From contig CALFNJ010000729.1 in the NCBI GenBank assembly GCA_937902865.1, positions 1 to 14,472 on the forward strand: a stretch of DNA of 14,472 bases, given 5' to 3'. Below are positions 1-14,472 of the stretch, one piece after another (position 1 is the first letter of the stretch; every line of letters begins with the position of its first letter). A program made the position numbers and the translations under genes. Source of the DNA: an uncultured Opitutaceae bacterium (lineage in GTDB: Bacteria > Verrucomicrobiota > Verrucomicrobiia > Opitutales > Opitutaceae). The notes under the pieces were generated by a model. That model saw only the letters and a list, made by a program, of their open reading frames with translations. It did not search any database and was not told the origin of the DNA.

Positions 1-2
1 TG

Positions 3-3848
<3,846 letters not shown>

Positions 3849-3849
3849 C

Positions 3850-4569
3850 GTGAACGCGTCCGATGCTTTCGTGCTCCCGGATCGGACGATTCACGTCTGG
3901 AGCTTCGGACTGGATCTCACGCCCGCCGATGCGCAGCGCGCAGAGTCCTGGCTTTCAGCGGACGAGCGCACGCGGGCGGGGGCGTTTCATTTTGCGCGTG
4001 ATCGTTCGCATTTCATCGCGGCGCGTGGCCGGATGCGGGAATTGCTGGCGAAGTATCTCGGCGGCGATCCGGCCGCGCTGCGTTTTGCCGTCAACTCCCA
4101 CGGCAAACCGCAACTCGCCGGAGATTTCGGAGCGAACGAGCTCCGCTTCAACGTCTCGCACTCGCATGGCCACGCCCTCCTGGCGGTGACGCGCGGTGCT
4201 GAAGTCGGGGTGGACTTGGAGCAGATTCGTTCGGACCTGGATTTCGCGGGAATCGTCGCAGGCCATTTTTCGTCTGCGGAGCGGATCGGATGGCAGGCGT
4301 TGCCGGAAGCGCGGCGTCAGGAGGCCTTCTTTCACGGCTGGGTCCGCAAGGAAGCCTACGTGAAGGCGCGCGGGGAAGGCCTCAGCCGGGAGCCATCCCG
4401 CTACACCGTCGAACTCGAGCCTGACGCACTTGGCCGCTTGCTCGCCGACGAACTCGAGCCCGCAGCGCCGACGACGTGGCGCGTCGAAACTTTGCCCGGT
4501 CCAACAGGTTACGCGGCGGCCATCGCTTATTCCGGCCCGGAGCGGAAGGTTGAATTGCGCCCGGCCTAG
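3850..4569 (+). CDS. Sfp/AcpT-type 4'-phosphopantetheinyl transferase
   Basis: A 239-residue enzyme, typical of the Sfp family, that moves phosphopantetheine from CoA to the conserved Ser of carrier proteins. Visible motifs: HGKPQL at residues 84-89, FNVSHSHGHAL at 100-110, VGVDLE at 119-124 and WVRKEAYVKARGEGL at 164-178. Asp122, Glu124 and Glu168 match the Mg-binding acids of the family, and Lys167/Lys172 fit the WxxKEAxxK signature. The start is GTG at 3850, one base after the PKS stop TGA (3846-3848). A GGAG at 3836-3839 lies ten bases upstream, and no better start exists. The tight spacing implies co-transcription and probably translational coupling with the upstream PKS. Its likely clients are the ACP and PCP domains of this cluster, although a cell-wide role is possible. 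It is not a fatty-acid-type AcpS, which is much shorter. Confidence 0.95.
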   Translation: MNASDAFVLPDRTIHVWSFGLDLTPADAQRAESWLSADERTRAGAFHFARDRSHFIAARGRMRELLAKYLGGDPAALRFAVNSHGKPQLAGDFGANELRFNVSHSHGHALLAVTRGAEVGVDLEQIRSDLDFAGIVAGHFSSAERIGWQALPEARRQEAFFHGWVRKEAYVKARGEGLSREPSRYTVELEPDALGRLLADELEPAAPTTWRVETLPGPTGYAAAIAYSGPERKVELRPA

Positions 4570-4825
4570 TGAATCATCCCTAGCGGAAAGTTGCTCGGCG
4601 AACCAATCATCAAGCCGGTTTCGCACAGAGGCTCAGAGTACACGGAGACCGATCCGTCCGACCTCTGTGCGCTCTGTGTCTCTGTGTGAAAAATGCCTTA
4701 AGATCGCACCGGTGTTTCGTTCGGGAAAAAAGTCGGATTTTAGGGCGAAAACCGGGGAAAATCGTTGCTCGGTCCGGGGGTTGCTCAACGCTGTTCCTCC
4801 CTTCCAAAAGGCGCTCCAGCCGCTG
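4570..4825. other. 256-nt intergenic gap between PPTase and hybrid PKS-NRPS
   Basis: No credible gene is seen here. The hybrid's reading frame stays open back through this gap into the PPTase, but that stretch encodes no recognisable domain and crosses the hairpin repeat at 4619-4691, so I treat it as non-coding. After the hairpin the DNA is locally A-rich (about 4700-4765, with several GGAAAA/GAAAA runs), unlike the surrounding GC-rich genes. This would be a natural place for a promoter serving the hybrid gene. I cannot pick a convincing sigma-70 -35/-10 pair. No T-rich tract follows the hairpin on the + strand, so no canonical intrinsic terminator is visible. The nearest purine-rich stretch to the hybrid start is AAAAGG at 4806-4811, a weak and rather distant ribosome binding site. 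Confidence 0.6.
4619..4691. repeat. Intergenic hairpin repeat built from CACAGAG-like units
   Basis: An imperfect inverted repeat: left arm 4619-4647, 15-nt loop 4648-4662, right arm 4663-4691. The 29 positions pair with two true mismatches (4633/4677 and 4640/4670) if G-U pairs are allowed. The left arm consists of short degenerate copies of CACAGAG (CGCACAGAG, GCTCAGAG, ACACGGAG). The right arm holds their complements (CTCTGTG, CTCTGTG, TCTCTGTG). I recall intergenic repeats of this kind as frequent in several Verrucomicrobia and Planctomycetes genomes, where they yield spurious peptides like HRHREHRG. That family assignment is from memory. With no following T tract on the + strand it is not a standard terminator, but the folded RNA could still attenuate transcription or protect the upstream transcript's 3' end. 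Confidence 0.8.
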
Positions 4826-12135
<7,310 letters not shown>

Positions 12136-12139
<4 letters not shown>

Positions 12140-14472
12140 GCGAGCTACGGGCAAACGACATCGCCATCGTCGGCCTCGCCGTGCGCGTGCCCGGCGCGCG
12201 CAACGTCGATGAGTTCTGGGCGAACCTGCGCGCCGGGCGCGAGGCGGTGACGTTCTTCACCGACGAGGAATTGCGCCGCGCGGGCGTTGAGGCGGCGCGG
12301 CTGGCGCAGCCGAATTACGTCAAGGCGAACGCGGTGCTGCCGGACGCCGACCGATTCGACGCGGCCTTCTTCGGCTTCACGCCGCGCGAGGCCGAGCTGC
12401 TCGATGTGCAGCAGCGCGTGTTTCTCGAGTGCGCATGGACCGCGATCGAGCACGCGGGCTACGACCCGCTCGCCGTGCCGGGAGCGTTCGGCGTGTTCGC
12501 CGGCGCCGGGCTCAACACCTACCTGCTGCGGCAGATCGTGAAGAATCCGGCGGCGGTCGCGTCCGCGGGCGGCTTCCAGGTGATGATCGCGAACGACAAG
12601 GATTTCCTCGCGACGCGCGTCTCCTACAAACTCAACCTCCGCGGTCCGAGCCTCGCGGTGCAGACGGCCTGCTCGACCTCGCTCGTCGCCGTGCACGCGG
12701 CGGTCCAGAGCCTGCTGGCCGGCGAGTGCGACGCGGCGCTCGCGGGCGGCGTGTCGATCCGCGTCCCGCAGGCTGAAGGTTATGAATGGCAGGAGGGCAT
12801 GATTCTGTCGCCGGACGGACATTGCCGTCCGTTCGCGGCGAACGCCGCCGGCACGATCGGCGGCAACGGCGCGGGCGCGGTGGTGCTCAAGCGCGCGGAG
12901 GACGCCCTGGCGGACGGCGACACGATCCACGCGATCATCCGCGGCTCGGCGATCAACAACGACGGCGCGGGCAAGGTAGGTTACACCGCGCCGAGCATCG
13001 AGGGACAGGAAACGGTGATCGCGGAGGCGCTCGCGGTCGCGGGCGTGACGCCGGACGAGATCGGCTACGTCGAGGCGCACGGCACGGGCACGGCGCTGGG
13101 CGATCCGATCGAAGTCGCGGCACTCACGCGCGCGTTTCGGCGCAGCACGGAGCGCAACCAGTTCTGCGCGCTCGGCTCGGTGAAGAGCAATCTCGGCCAC
13201 CTCGATGCGGCGGCGGGCGTCGTCGGACTGATCAAGGCGGTGCTGGCGGTGAAGCACGGCGAGATTCCTGCGAGCCTGCATTTCGACGCGCCCAATCCGC
13301 AGATCGATTTCGCCACGAGCCCGTTTCGCGTCGCGGCGAAGCGGCAGACCTGGACGCCAGCTGACGGCGCGCTCCGGCGCGCGGGCGTGAGCTCCTTTGG
13401 CATCGGCGGCACGAATGCGCACGTCGTGATCGAGCAGCCGCCGGTGATTGCGGCCGGGGCGGCCGCGGAGCCGGCGGTGAAAAATGGAAACATGCCGGAG
13501 TTGCTCGTGGTATCGGCGCGGACGGCAGCCGACCTCGCGCGGGCCACACAGAATCTGGCGGATTTCTTGGCGGATTTCCCTGGGGCGGCGACCTCCCGGT
13601 CGCCGTCCGAACGCGACCGGGAGGTCGCGTCCCCATTGAAGGCCACCTCTCCGTTGGAAGGCCTGGTGGCATGGCGCGATGTCGCCTACACGCTCGCGGC
13701 AGGCCGACGGGCGTTTCCGCATCGGCGCTTCGTTCTGGCGTGCGATGGAGCGGAGGCGGCGGCGCGGCTGCGGGAAAAAAGCGAAGTCACGTTTGCTGCC
13801 GAGCGGCCGCGGCGCGTGGCGTTTTTGTTTCCGGGGCAGGGAACGCAGTATTCCGGCATGGGCGTGGACCTGTATCGGACCGAGCCAGTGTTTCGCGCCG
13901 AAGTGGATCACTGCGCGGAGGTTTTGCGGACGCTCGTGGAGTTCGACGTGCGCGAGCTGCTGACCGATGCGAAGGTCGACGCGGCGCGGCTGGCGCGAAC
14001 CGACGTCGCGCAGCCGGTGCTGTTCACGCTCAGCTACGCATTGGCGAAGCTCTGGGAATCCTGGGGCGTGTCGCCGCAGGCGATGCTCGGCCACAGCATC
14101 GGCGAATGGGTGGCGGCGTGTCTCGCGGACGTGTTCACCCTCGAGGAAGCGCTGCGGCTCGTCGCGGCGCGCGGCCGACTGATGGCGGCGCAGCCGGCGG
14201 GCGTGATCCTCGAGATTGGACTCAACGAATCGGAAACTCGCGCGCTCCTGACGGCGGGTCTCGACGTGGCGGCGATCAACTCCTCCAGCCAGACGGTCGT
14301 TGCTGGTCCGGAGGCCGCGGTGGCGGCGCTCGAGGCCAAGCTCGCCGCGCGCGGCGTGGCGGCCACGCGACTTCAGACCTCGCACGCCTATCATTCGGCG
14401 ATGATGGAGCCGGCGGCCCGGGCGCTGGTGGCGGAGTTCGACGGCATTCCGCGGCGCGCGCCGCAGCGCCGG
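12136..14472 (+). CDS. Type I PKS, KS-AT..., 3'-truncated by the window
   Basis: The frame is open from ATG 12136 to the last base (779 residues seen). The ATG overlaps the hybrid's stop as ATGA and has a good ribosome binding site. KS: begins almost at once (DIAIVGLAVRVPG at residues 8-20), with no N-terminal docking helix; Cys179 in TACSTS, His315 in HGTGTA and His355 in NLGHLDAAAG. The usual MDPQHR is LDVQQR. This sequence and the FFTDEELRRAGV stretch recall KSs that follow NRPS modules, such as that of HMWP1. AT: PGQGTQYSGMG, GHSIGE with Ser654, HAYHS with His753, malonyl-like. The KS-AT linker is 28 residues longer than in the first PKS of this window because of a palindromic insertion near nt 13581-13635. 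Predicted role: extend the seryl intermediate from the hybrid's PCP with a malonyl-type unit. Later domains (KR, ACP and others) lie outside the window. Confidence 0.95.
13581..13635. repeat. In-frame palindromic (REP-like) element in the KS-AT linker
   Basis: A perfect 16-bp inverted repeat (GCGACCTCCCGGTCGC at 13588-13603, GCGACCGGGAGGTCGC at 13613-13628) around a 9-nt loop. After two unpaired positions on each side, outer arms TGGGG (13581-13585) and CCCCA (13631-13635) extend it to 21 pairs of 23. It is translated in frame as part of the KS-AT linker of the third megasynthase (PGAATSRSPSERDREVASP). A near direct repeat follows: CCATTGAAGGCC at 13633-13644 and CCGTTGGAAGGCC at 13651-13663. 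The core is shared with the palindrome at 8768-8853. Confidence 0.85.

Noticed and set aside
4619..4691. Hairpin as an intrinsic transcription terminator.
   Set aside because: An A run, not a T run, follows the stem on the + strand, and there is no converging minus-strand gene for it to serve.
4770..4785. Sigma-54-like GG-N10-GC pattern (GG at 4771, TTGC ending at 4784) about 40 nt before the hybrid start.
   Set aside because: Only the minimal GG/GC dinucleotides and TTGC fit; the -24 box lacks the TGGCAC consensus and such spacing is common by chance in GC-rich DNA.
4430..4825. Upstream extension of the hybrid reading frame into the PPTase.
   Set aside because: It overlaps the PPTase in another frame, crosses the hairpin repeat, and encodes nothing resembling a domain; the docking helix begins just after ATG 4826.

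Overview
The window lies inside a modular type I polyketide / nonribosomal peptide (PKS-NRPS) biosynthetic cluster on very GC-rich DNA. Everything is on the + strand, and the cluster runs off both ends. The host is probably a Verrucomicrobiota (Opitutaceae-like) or similar high-GC Gram-negative bacterium. This is inferred from the GC-rich codon use, an intergenic CACAGAG-type hairpin repeat of a kind I recall from such genomes, and myxobacterial/cyanobacterial-style docking ends. No housekeeping gene is present to confirm it.

Layout: (1) nt 3-3848, the 3' part of a PKS, KS(partial)-AT-KR-ACP-docking tail. (2) nt 3850-4569, a Sfp-type phosphopantetheinyl transferase starting one base after the PKS stop. 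(3) nt 4570-4825, a 256-nt gap whose only clear structure is a long hairpin made of CACAGAG-like units. (4) nt 4826-12139, a 2437-residue hybrid protein, docking-KS-DH-KR-ACP-C-A-PCP, whose polyketide module has no acyltransferase. (5) nt 12136-14472, the 5' part of a third megasynthase, KS-AT..., overlapping the previous stop by ATGA.

How they work together: the tail of PKS 1 and the head of the hybrid look like a matched docking pair, so they are probably consecutive despite the PPTase between them. The inferred growth is malonate extension with ketoreduction to a hydroxyl (A-type KR), a second C2 extension with reduction and dehydration to an enoyl unit (B-type KR plus DH), amide formation with a residue predicted to be L-serine (A-domain code DVWHFSLVDK), then a further malonyl-type extension by the third protein. 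The PPTase would convert the ACP and PCP domains to their holo forms.

Most unusual points: (a) the hybrid's KS is followed directly by DH, with only about 45 residues between them that include a remnant-like post-AT motif, inside an otherwise cis-AT line; (b) two long palindromic, REP-like elements sit in frame inside coding sequence, one in the ACP-C linker of the hybrid and one in the KS-AT linker of the third protein, and they share a GCGACCTCC(C/G)GG core. The second coincides with a 28-residue insertion relative to PKS 1. These look like intragenic palindromic repeats tolerated in, or shaping, interdomain linkers.
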